From Xenopus tropicalis (Eukaryota > Chordata > Amphibia > Anura > Pipidae): a stretch of DNA of 64,000 nt. The notes under the pieces were generated by a model. It saw only the letters and a list, made by a program, of their open reading frames with translations, was not told where the DNA came from and made no database searches. A program made the translations under genes and the position numbers. Positions 33,565 to 44,100 of the stretch are shown here, in pieces. The DNA lies in NCBI RefSeq assembly GCF_000004195.4, contig NC_030677.2, positions 102,390,829 through 102,454,828 on the forward strand. The letters run 5' to 3'. The first letter of the stretch is position 1. Each line of letters opens with the position of its first letter.

Positions 33565-34786
33565 GGGGCCCATTCATTAAAGCACGATTGACGATTTTTT
33601 CAAATTTTTAGAACTTTTCATATTGACCACAATAATATTGTTAAAACAGTATGACCGTTTTTGTGGTTTTCGTTAAGTTCCACAAAAAAGTCGTATTTTT
33701 CGTACAGACTATGACCATTTCGGAATTCATTCAAGCTTTGGTATTGTGACTTTCTTTTGGCCAGGTTGGAGCTGCAGAGTGCCATTGAGCCCTATGGGAG
33801 GCTTTCCTTGGGCCAGGTTGGAGCTGCAGAGTGCCATTGAGCCCTATGGGAGACTTTCCTTGGGCCAGGTTGGAGCTGCAGAGTGCCATTGAGCCCTATG
33901 GGAGACTTTCCTTGGGCCGGGTTGGAGCTGCAGAGTGCCATTGAGCCCTATGGGAGACTTTCCTTGGGCCGGGTTGGAGCTGCAGAGTGCCATTGAGTCC
34001 TATGGGAGACTTTCCTTGGGCCGGGTTGGAGCTGCAGAGTGCCATTGAGTCCTATGGGAGACTTTCCTTGGGCCGGGTTGGAGCTGCAGAGTGCCATTGA
34101 GTCCTATGGGAGACTTTCCTTGGGCCAGGTTGGAGCTGCAGAGTGCCATTGAGTCCTATGGGAGACTTTCCTTGGGCCAGGTTGGAGCTGCAGAGTGCCA
34201 TTGAGCCCTATGGGAGACTTTCCTTGGGCCAGGTTGGAGCTGCAGAGTGCCATTGAGTCCTATGGGAGACTTTCCTTGGGCCGGGTTGGAGCTGCAGAGT
34301 GCCATTGAGCCCTATGGGAGACTTTCCTTGGGCCAGGTTGGAGCTGCAGAGTGCCATTGAGCCCTATGGGAGAATTTCCTTGGGCCAGGTTGGAGCTGCA
34401 GAGTGCCATTGAGCCCTATGGGAGACTTTCCTTGGGCCAGGTTGGAGCTGCAGAGTGCCATTGAGTCCTATGGGAGACTTTCCTTGGGCCAGGTTGGAGC
34501 TGCAGAGTGCCATTGAGCCCTATGGGAGACTTTCCTTGGGCCAGGTTGGAGCTGCAGAGTGCCATTGAGTCCTATGGAAGGCTTTCAAAATCAAAGCCAG
34601 AAAGGTTTTCACTCTGTTTACGATCGTTCGGATCTGAAAATTTTGTGACTTTCAGATCGCAACCACGATAAATTTGTACGACCAAGAAAGGAATTTTCGC
34701 ACATCAAAAATTATTGTGGTTTTTCCCGAAGTTTTTCCAATTGTGCTTTTAATTGGCAAAAATTTGTGGTTTAATGAATGAGCCCC
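33565..34786. mobile_element. Harbinger-like MITE expanded by an internal minisatellite (element C)
   Basis: Ends GGGGCCCATTCATTAAAGC and GGTTTAATGAATGAGCCCC are inverted and flanked by TAA (33562-33564, 34787-34789). The body holds ATTCATTCAAGCTTTGG, also present in the relatives at 35214-35690 and 36123-36550, then 16 tandem copies of a 52-bp unit. Confidence 0.85.
33753..34586. repeat. 52-bp minisatellite, about 16 copies
   Basis: Each unit reads TTGGGCCAGGTTGGAGCTGC, AGAGTGCCATTGAGCCCTAT and GGGAGACTTTCC in order. Units are almost identical and differ mainly at two sites, CCAGG versus CCGGG and GAGCCC versus GAGTCC, whose runs suggest block duplication. The same unit, inverted, is present twice at 35384-35490 and once at 36350-36405. 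Confidence 0.95.
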
Positions 34787-35171
34787 TAAGTTTTCCCAGG
34801 TGCATTAACTCCTATCAAGAGTGAGAAAAGCTGGTCTAACAATGAACTAACAATAAATAGTGTGCTTTAGACAGTTGCCTGTGATGCCTAAGCCAGTTAT
34901 GGGCTGCTGTCAAATAAGTATTTACTGTACCTGGTACTTGATGCTCATACATGTTTAGACTTGTACATCATCTATGAAAAAAATGTAATGGAACTGTCAT
35001 TTGCATCACACTCCTGCATCCACCTTCTTCAATTTATAAATATAAAAGAAAGCAATATTAGATCCAGCAGATGTTGCTGAAATCAATCACCCTAGACACA
35101 GTGGATAACTTCAGGGTTCCAGACATCCATGGACACAACTGAGCTGCATACAGTAAATATCTAATGGAATT

Positions 35172-35820
35172 AGAGGGGTAGTTCACTCTTAAGTTAACTT
35201 ATAGGGGCTGATTTACTAACCCACGAATCCAAATGGGAAAAATTCCGATTGGAAAACGAACATTTTGCGACTTTTTCGTATTTTTCGTAGCCGTTACGAT
35301 TTGCTCGTATCTTGTCGCGACTTTTTCGTATTGAGCACTCGTAAACTGCGGGCAAAACTTTCAGACTTAGCATGATTTTGGAAGCCTCCCATAGGACTCA
35401 ATGGCACTCTGCAGCTCCAACCTGGCCCAAGGAAAGTCTCCCATAGGGCTCAATGGCACTCTGCAGCTCCAACCTGGCCCAAGAAAAGTCACGATACTGA
35501 AGCTTTAATGAATCCGAAACTTTCGTACTCGGCGCGAAGGCTACAAAAAAGTCGTGACAATTCGCGCAAGTCATAACACTACGAAAAAATCGCGACATTT
35601 TGCGAACCAGTCGTAATGGCTACGAAAAAGTCGCGACAATTTACGAAAAAATCGCAGAATACCGATCAAAAACATTAGTAAATCATCCCCTTAGTGTGTT
35701 ATAGAATGGCCAATTCTAAACAAATGGGGGTCACTGACCCCAGAAGCCAGAAAACTATTGATGAGTTAGGCTACAGTTTATTTTTATTGTTACTTTGTGC
35801 ATGGCGGCTTTAACTCTAGT
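35172..35820. mobile_element. 'ggtagttcac' repeat, split by a MITE
   Basis: GGGGTAGTTCACTCTTAAG before the MITE, and GTTATAGAATGGCCAATTC with GGGGGTCACTGACCCCAGAA after it, belong to one frog repeat, related to 22960-23620 and 36640-36965. The Harbinger-like MITE sits in its left part. Confidence 0.6.
35214..35690. mobile_element. Harbinger-like MITE with two 52-bp units
   Basis: Ends GGGGCTGATTTACTAACCC and AGTAAATCATCCCC. The interior is CpG-rich and palindromic, with many GCGACTTTTTCGTA-type phrases, and carries two 52-bp units (35384-35490, inverted relative to element C). Inserted into the repeat 35172-35820. Confidence 0.8.
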
Positions 35821-35821
35821 A

Positions 35822-36065
35822 CAGAGTGAAACTTCTGCAAAGTGTTGCATCAAAAAAGTTGTGGTTGTGTCAAATAAGTAACGATCATATAAAAAAATTG
35901 TGTGCGTCAATGTCATGGGGCTTCTGTGTTTCACAAAATTTTTGCTGTTTCGTGAATTGTTCAGGAGTGAATTTTTGCCCAGTGGTCACACTGAAAAAGT
36001 GTTTAACTGATAGCAATGCCACTAAAAACATATTGTGCATGATGCCCAAGTCTTTTTTTAATAAC
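35822..36065 (+). repeat. Diverged 'gatgagc'-family fragment
   Basis: Phrases CAAAAAAGTTGTGGTTGTGTC and TTTGCTGTTTCGTGAATTG echo the interior of 18750-18965. No ends visible. Confidence 0.35.
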
Positions 36066-36122
36066 CTGCAGTAAGAGATCATGTGGCAATGGCACATATG
36101 GGCATGGCAACAGCTAGACTAT

Positions 36123-36550
36123 GGGGCAGATTTACCAAAGCACGAATTCGAATCCCGAACAGCAGGAATTCGGATTGGAAACGGAAATTTCGCGACTTTT
36201 TAGTTGCCGTCGCAACTTTATCATATTTTTAGCGACTTTTTCGTCGCCACTTTATCGTATTTTGCGCAACTATTTCATCACCTTCGCAACTTTATCGAAT
36301 TGAACGATCGTGAACGGCGGAAAAAACGACTTTGCATGATTTTGGAAGCCTCCCATAGGACTCAATGGCACTCTGCAGCTCCAACCTGGCCCAAGGAAAG
36401 TCACGATACTGAAGCTTGAATGAATCCGAAACTTTTGTAATCAACGCAACAATGCGATTTTTTTCACGACGGCGATGGAAAAGTCGCGAAAAATACCGAT
36501 CATTACAAAAAAAACGCATTCGAAGCGTTCGTGCCTTAGTAAATCTCCCC
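36123..36550. mobile_element. Harbinger-like MITE with one 52-bp unit
   Basis: Ends GGGGCAGATTTACCAAAGC and TTAGTAAATCTCCCCC. One unit (CTCCCATAGGACTCAATGGC and on) sits at 36350-36405, flanked by AAAGTCACGATACTGAAGCT exactly as in the two-unit relative. This is the unexpanded form of the family. Confidence 0.8.
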
Positions 36551-36639
36551 CTATGTTTAAAGAGGTTACTTTTGCACAAGGATTTAGTCATATTGACATA
36601 CTAATTACGCATTAGACATACTTGTGGCATTGCTGGGAG

Positions 36640-36965
36640 AAATTAAATGATCCATTACTTTCATAGTTTCAAGTTTGAAATTATAGCAGCTATCTGGTTG
36701 CCAGGGTCCAGTTTACCCTAGCAACAGGGCAGTGGTTTGAATCTGGAATATGAAATGAATAGTAGAGGACCTGATTAGAAAAATATACAATAAACGCAAC
36801 AGTAATAAGAACAGTTTTTGGCTGCCAGGGTCAGTGACCCCCACTTGCAACCTGGAAAGAGGCAGAAAAAAAGGCAAATAATTGTCCAAAAATTAAAAAA
36901 GAAGACCAACTGAAAAGCAAATAAAAATAGCCCATTTTAGACATACTAAAAGGTGAACTTTCTCT
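36640..36965. mobile_element. Frog repeat related to 22960-23620
   Basis: Shares AGCAGCTATCTGGTTGCC, CTAGCAAC, TTTGGCTGCCAGGGTCAGTG and GGAAAGAGGCAGAAAAAAAGG with 22960-23620, and ends ACATACTAAAAGGTGAACTT. Non-coding. Confidence 0.65.
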
Positions 36966-38077
36966 TTAAACATGTCCAGATTTGCTACTTTGAACATACT
37001 GTTCAGTTATCTAGGGTGGCAATTTCCTCAGAACACCCTGTTCTGTGATAACTGAATTTTTTTCTGCCAATCATTCTGGGTAGGTGGATGGTGTTTAGGC
37101 AGGTGTCAACATAAGAGGAACTGCAGCTTGCTTTGTTTTCTGGTCAGCCCCACTTCTTTGGGATGTGTTAATGACCAAATAGTACAATATCCAAACAATG
37201 GCCAAGCTGGGTACCACTGCCTGTGTATGCACATACGCATTTTAATTTGTGCCATGTAGAACATTTTATGCATTCAACCCCACCACAAAACACACTGATT
37301 CCATTCTGCCTTGTTGATATATACCAACATATACATCATGATATATACTAACAGCAGCTGATACCAAGCTGAACACACAGTTAAGTCTGCTCTCATAGGT
37401 ACAGACCTACAGGGCAGAATGAAATCAATGAACACCTGCATTGCCATGTGGTGGAATGGATGTAAATATACTGTGCATTAGAAAATGCCTGTGGGTACAG
37501 GGCTTTAGGGCTGAATTCATAAATGAGCTATATATAAACAAAATTAATCATTGCAGCAATTGCTGAGTTGTTTTTTGTTTAAACTAAACTAAATTTTTAG
37601 ATTTTTCCTTAAGAGTCTCTGCATGTTTTGCAGTCAATTTACCTAATTACATTAAATGGATTCTATATCAGAATTTGAAATATTTATAAATTGTAATGTA
37701 CAACCTTCAACTCTCAGCAGCTAGTCCAACTACAACTCACATCATCTCTGAACAACCAGATTGGATACCCATTATCTGCATAAGTTCACTATTGTGTCTA
37801 CTGTTGCTGCTAATGTGTAGTCAGGATCTCCAAGCACAGTAAGTAGCCTGCTACAGCTTCTGAATATCTGCTTGCTAAACTTGACCTTACTTTGGAAATG
37901 AAAGTGTTAAAGGAAGTAGTTTGCTTAACGAGTAATGACTTTTGGCCTGTAAGAACATAATGAGCCTCTCTATGGTTTGATTGGTGACTTTTACTTTTTA
38001 AGAGGTGTTCTGGGATTTTGGAGATCTGTGGTTTGTTTTGGCTTTGCTAGGACTGGCTAGTTTGCCTAAGGCCTAAA
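36966..38077 (+). other. Upstream region of the seven-exon gene
   Basis: No clear element. An ATTGG (CCAAT inverse) at 37980 and a weak TTTTTAA at about 37995-38001 lie 75-100 bp before the ATG and could be the core promoter. CAACTCTCAGCAGC at 37711 is a small repeat scrap. Confidence 0.3.
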
Positions 38078-38119
38078 ATGGATGGTGAAACAAAATCTCC
38101 ATGCCGTGAGGCCTCAAAG
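38078..38119 (+). CDS. Exon 1 (coding part)
   Basis: ATG at 38078, codes for 'MDGETKSPCREASK', donor AAG|GTGAGT. The exon ends on a codon boundary (phase 0). The start is chosen because it joins cleanly to exon 2; no in-frame upstream ATG is needed. Confidence 0.7.
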
Positions 38120-41100
38120 GTGAGTGTGCTTTTTGCGGACATTATAACATTGACTTATTCTAGCAATAGTGAAATCTAGTTTAACCTATGGGTACACCAA
38201 TTACTCCTGCATCAGTGCAGTAAATTAAGTCATATTTTTGCTGTTTGTAATTTTTATTTATATACATATGTGCATGTGGTTTCCTGGACCACCATTTTGG
38301 ATAAGAACAAATAAATAGTGTTCAGGGAGTATTGAGGTTGCCATTAGGGCTTCTAATAGGGAACTTTAACTAAACGTGTGCTTGCACACCCATGCCCCAG
38401 GGCAGTCCTCAGAAATACTGTTGGTCTATGTACAACTATAAACATCTGTGTGACCATTGATGCAGGTGTAAATATCGCCAGGGCCAGATACTGCCCTGCC
38501 TCCCAGGGAAGGCAGGCACTGGTGCTTGTATTGCAGTACTTAAACTTTTTTTTTTTCCCCAATACTTGCTTGCCTTCCCCCTTATGGCAGTACTCCTTCA
38601 ACCAGATATGGAAACCCAATTGTCATTACACTTCTTAGCCAAGCCTAAAGCTAGGTGGGGCTGTAGGGAGTTGCAGTCTTAATAGGCTTGCAATGTTTTT
38701 AACATTACTTGGTAAAAAGGGAACAGCCTGTGAAATGTAGCTCTCAAAAGCAAATGCTACTGTACATTTCAAGCTGCAAGTTAAGTGGGTGGCTTAAACA
38801 TATTCTTCCTAGTGCTGTGACTCTATCCCGCGGCAAAAAGATATAACTAGTGCAATGCACATCACACAGGAGTTTCCTTACAAAAATAACTGGCTTTTGA
38901 TTTGCTCTATTGTAACTTTCTTTCCCCTCAAAAGTAAGCGTGTGTCCAGTTGATTCTAATTAAATTGCTTTTGAAATGTGCATTACAGCATGTTTTATGC
39001 ATATCCATGCTGCAGCAGACTGTGATTGTCATGCAATACAAAGAAAATGTACCTTTTGCCCATTACATTATTCTTTGTTGTAACAAATTGTATTGACTTG
39101 CAGTTTCCAAGTGACATGCAGCATGTCAAATATTTTGTTTCACTTGCAATTTATCAGCCACTCTTTGTGTATACATATTCACCAAAGAAAATTCACTAAT
39201 CCACCTAAATATATTTAAACAAATCAAATTGTGTGTAGTATAATTATGGCTATTATGACCTCTGTGGCACCCCACTGGTGCTTTTATTACTGACTTTGTC
39301 AGGGAGGCTCCTGGGTTTGTAGTTGCACCCAGCTGAAAACAAGTGCACATTTTGCAACTGTTAATAATAAATGCTTGAGACATAATTGATGTTTGCATAG
39401 TGCCTCAAAAAAGCACTTTTTAGCATGCACACAAACCATTTCACACTTACTACTTCAGTTAGCAATAGAAAATGAGGCCCAGAATTTCTAAATATATCTT
39501 CATTCACTGAGAAAATGGGGCATCAGCTGTCAGCCTATCTCCACTTGAATGTCCATTTTGGAGTGGCTAGTACTGGATTCTTCATATTTAGCAGCTTTCA
39601 GAAAACATTTTGTAGAATGTACAAAATTACGTTGTATACAATACTGAAATCTTACTGCTACATCTGCTATTACTTTTTATTGAGGCTAAATATAAAGAAC
39701 ACTATTTTTTTCCTTTAGAACAAGCATGCTGTACAAACAAAAGAATCTGGATACCTGAAGTCTGTCTTTGTACGAGTTACTCAGATCTGGCCTCTTAAAT
39801 ATGTGGTGAGTGGAGGATGATGGGTATCTTGGGACAACACTCCAAGGAAACATATGGGTGGGTGGGTGTGAGTGATATATGCTTTGCTTGTGAAAGTTAT
39901 GTCCACTAAAATGCAGCACTCTATTGGACTTCAATAAAAATGGATTTCATTCATGTCTAAATTGCAGCAGATATACCAGCATTTCAAGCACTGGAAAAAT
40001 ATAAATTGCAGAATATGCAACCATGATAAAGTATGTCACCGCATAAACAAGGTTTCCCTGTAAATCTAAGATGGTGGTCCATTCCTTATCCTAGATTATT
40101 CCACAGCAGAATTCAGCATTTACAGTATCTCTAGTGATCTAAAGGCTACTGGGACCTGAGATTCTGGTTAGAGCCACAGTAAAAAGCATGGTGAGCTATA
40201 ATATATTAGCGAACACCCTTTAAACTATTATGATTTTCCCTCTCAATCCAATATCAATGTAATAATCCTGTAATTTAGCGACTCCTTGTGAAAGACTATA
40301 ACGGCTATTTTCTTTTAAAGGTTTAAAAGGTAGCTTACAACACCAGCACTTTGTATATTACTTCTTTATAAAGCTATTATACACATTTTTCTACTACTGT
40401 AGATGCATAATTTTATTTTTTGTTCCTCCCCCTTTCTCTACAGTTCAAGATACTGAAGAAAATTCTTTCCCTAGCTGGTCTTTCTCCTAAAATTGAGAAT
40501 GTAGGAACTGTTGAGTCTAAATCTCCCTATGGCAGACGTTTTGTGAGTGGAAGGAAAAGGCTTGGCCGCTTTGCTCGTCTTCTACTTTCGCTTGCCCCTC
40601 AAAAACTACAGTGTGCTCTGGGCTACCACTCGGCAGAAAGTATAGGGCAGGCTGGAGGGTCAGATGGTAAGTCAATTATTGGGGTTACTGGAGTATAAAT
40701 CTGGAGCTTAAGGACTGACTCAAATCCATCCTGTGCTACTGATCGCTCCCAAGAAATGAAGAAAAAAATGGAGGGGTGTCCAAGGATCTAAAACAAGTAA
40801 AATATCCAAGACAGGACAAAAAAGGCATACCTTCACACTGCACAATGTATAAAAATGTCATAAGTGCAGCGTGAAGCCCTGCCCCCTCTTCCTGTTCAGC
40901 TCTCATCTCTTCTGTGGTGGACGAGAAGAGCTTCTTCTGAGTTCATTTGCTGTGCATTGGCTCCTGCTTCTGGGGGTATAGTTTTCCTTTAAGGGCTTGT
41001 GCTCACGCATTTTTTCCTGCAGCTGCGTTCTCCTGCCACAGGGTAGTGCAGGAAGAAACGCACTTCATTCTTTCTAATGGGGCTGTACTTACCCAGACAC

Positions 41101-44100
41101 TTGTAAGTGCCAAACACAGGTGGAATGCAACATGCTAAGAGTAACATACATTTCTTCCCGTGCTGCTATGCTCTCCTGCAGTGGAACACAGGAATGCCGC
41201 CACAGGGTAGCACAGGCATTATATATCATATCTGATTTTGGCTTTTTCTCAGACTGAATGACCAACAACATTACTCTGTGTAGGCAAGTACGATCATATT
41301 ATCCAAGAAGCAATCCATGCTTGATTAGCTTGGCTGACTAAATCTAATTGTTATATATGCAGTCACTTACTGAGCAGACTGCTTGGGGCCTCTCATGATC
41401 AAAAACTTGGCCTTTTGTCAGAGTCTTAACAATGACAAGATTATCAAACTGTATTATTAACATGAAGTGCCAAACACAGTGAAGAAAACAGTAAGGGCCA
41501 TATTTATCCTGGAGGGAAACTGAACTGTTAAAACAATTTTGTAAGCGATTACAAATGAGTTTTATAGGTTAAAATTGTATTTCATAGCTGCATCTTACAT
41601 TGGTACAACATCCTATAATTTTACCCCCCCTATTTATTAATAAAGCGTTATAAAAGTATTCAGAGCTGATAACTCGCTTGCTTAACATGAATCCCCTTAA
41701 ATCAGGTGACGGAAAACAACTCTCAAAGCTTGGGAGCCACCCATTCAGTCCCAAAATTGGCCTAGTTTGACATGCCTGACCGAAAATTGTTTTCATGGCT
41801 TTCATTCTTGGCTCCAGATATCAGAAAGTCTCCTCTGAAGCCATGTGGAAAGGGCAGCAAGAGGAAGCAAGATGATCTCGAAGTAGAAGAGCAACAAAGC
41901 TGGGTTGCTTTAATGAATGAGGACCTTCCAGATGAGGATGAGGAAGATGATCCAACTTATGAAGTAAGCAATATCTGTTCTATCTGTACTTGGAATAAAA
42001 CATAAGAAGGTCTTTGCTGGGCTGGAAAGCCAGCCTGCTTTCCTGGGACAGGCATTTCAGGTGTAGTATGCAAGCAAGGGCTGTATTATCATGGAGAACT
42101 TGATACAATACAAAAGTCACCTGTTCTATAGTGTGTACCCCAGTATTGGTTCAAGGGGAAGCATTGCTTGCACATAAACATTTGTTCAAATTCAGTTTTA
42201 TGCATTTTATTTTATATTACAATCTATGTACCCAAAAACAAATTATGAACACTTAATGCAGGGATCCCCAACCTTTTATATCCGAGAGCCACATTCAAAT
42301 GGAAAAAGTTTTGGGGAGCAACACAAACATGGAAGGGGTTCCTGGGTGTGCCAATAAGAGCTATAATTGGTTTTGGTAGCTCCAATGTTGACTGGCAGCC
42401 TACAGAAGGCTCTGTTTGGCAATTACACATAGGGGCTGATTTACTAACCCACGAATCCGACCCGAATTGGAAAAGTTCCGACTTGAAAACGAACATTTTG
42501 GGATTTTTTCGTATGTTTTGCGATTTTTTTCGGATTCTGTACGAATTTTTCGTTACCAATACGATTTTTGCGTAAAAACGCGAGTTTTTCGTATCCATTA
42601 CGAAAGTTGCGTAAAAAGTTGCGCATTTTTCGTAGCGTTAAAACTTACGCGAAAAGTTGCGCATTTTTCGCGTAAGTTTTAACGCTACGAAAAATGCGCA
42701 ACTTTTTACGCAACTTTCGTAATGGATAGGAAAACTTGCGTTTTTACGCAAAAATCGTATTGGTAACGAAAAATTCGTAAAGAATCCGAAAAAATCGCAA
42801 AACATACGAAAAAATCGCAAAATACCGATCATTACGAAAAAAACGCAATCGGACTCCATTCGACCCGTTCGTGGGTAAGTAAATCAGCCCCATAGTTTGT
42901 ATGCAGCCAAATCTTGCCTCCTACACTGAAATTCAAAAATAAGCTCCTGCTTTGGGGACACTGGGAGCAATGTTGCTCACGAGCCACTGGTTTGGGATCA
43001 CTGACTTAAATGTATGCCATAGTGTTGACCAGCTTCTACTAACTATATACAGCTACTTGTAGAAAGAGGAAAAAATAGAGTTGACAGCACTGTGTGAATT
43101 CATGTTACAAAGACATGAGATGTGTTGTAACACACTGGCCAAAATATGTAAATTCATGTGCTTACATTGCCTACTGTACCTTTTAAAACATTCATCTTTT
43201 GCTAGGGGTTTAGACTGAATTGCAGAACTGTGTTCATTTACCTACTTTATTCAAGAGCTCTAGAAGCATTTACAGCCATTAAAACCCCATCTAGTATGTG
43301 CAAGTGAGTGGTGGGAACATGTTCACACACTCCTCACCAGGTAACCCCTGGGCAAACTCTTTTACACAACTAGACGACGAGCATAAATAAATCTGTGCTT
43401 AGGTGACTTCAATACACAGTTTGAATGAGGTCCTGGGCCCAAAAGAGCCTGCAATCTATTGGGAAGGGGAGACCGAATCGAAAAAAGTGGTGGAAAACTA
43501 GTGTATAGGTCAAGGGTTTGTTGTAGCAGAGGAAGACTAATGGGTTTATTTTTGAGTTTGTTTTTCTAAATCAAATAAATACTCTAATTCATAAGGAAAA
43601 CTTTTTTTTTTTCTTTTAATTTACACAAACTTAAATATCTCAAAAGAATGGCTTGACTTTGCCTAGGCCAACTCCCATTTACTTCTACAGAAACTCGCAA
43701 GCTTTTAGATAGCAAATTTTTACATTTGTTTTTAGTGCCCAAAAACTCATTGTGTGGAAAAAGAAAAATCAAACGTTTAAAAATGTCCCCCTAAGTGTTG
43801 TAAAGTCAGTATTTTTGGTGACTGGTTATTTGCCTTATGTAGAATTACGTTTGGCTGAACAATTTCACCAAATAGTTATATTGTAATCCTAATTGGCACT
43901 CTTGCATTTCAATTAAACCCTTTCCTATCTTCAGCCCAGTAACACAGACACAGATAGTGAAGAACACCATTCTAAAAATGACACAGAAAGTGATCTTGAA
44001 ATTGAAGAAAAAGAGGGCGTTGTGATGCTCAAAGAATCTCCAGCAAAGAAACCGGTAAATTAAAATTATGATGATAAATGATTCTAGGATTTGTGGGGAA

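Noticed and set aside
34621..36560. CpG-rich GCGACTTTTTCG sequences considered as a CpG island or promoter
   Set aside because: They are the palindromic interiors of Harbinger-like MITEs, repeated at 42432-42891, not a gene start.
42224..42859. Several Phe/Arg/Lys-rich frames in intron 4
   Set aside because: All lie in the two arms of the 460-bp palindromic MITE.
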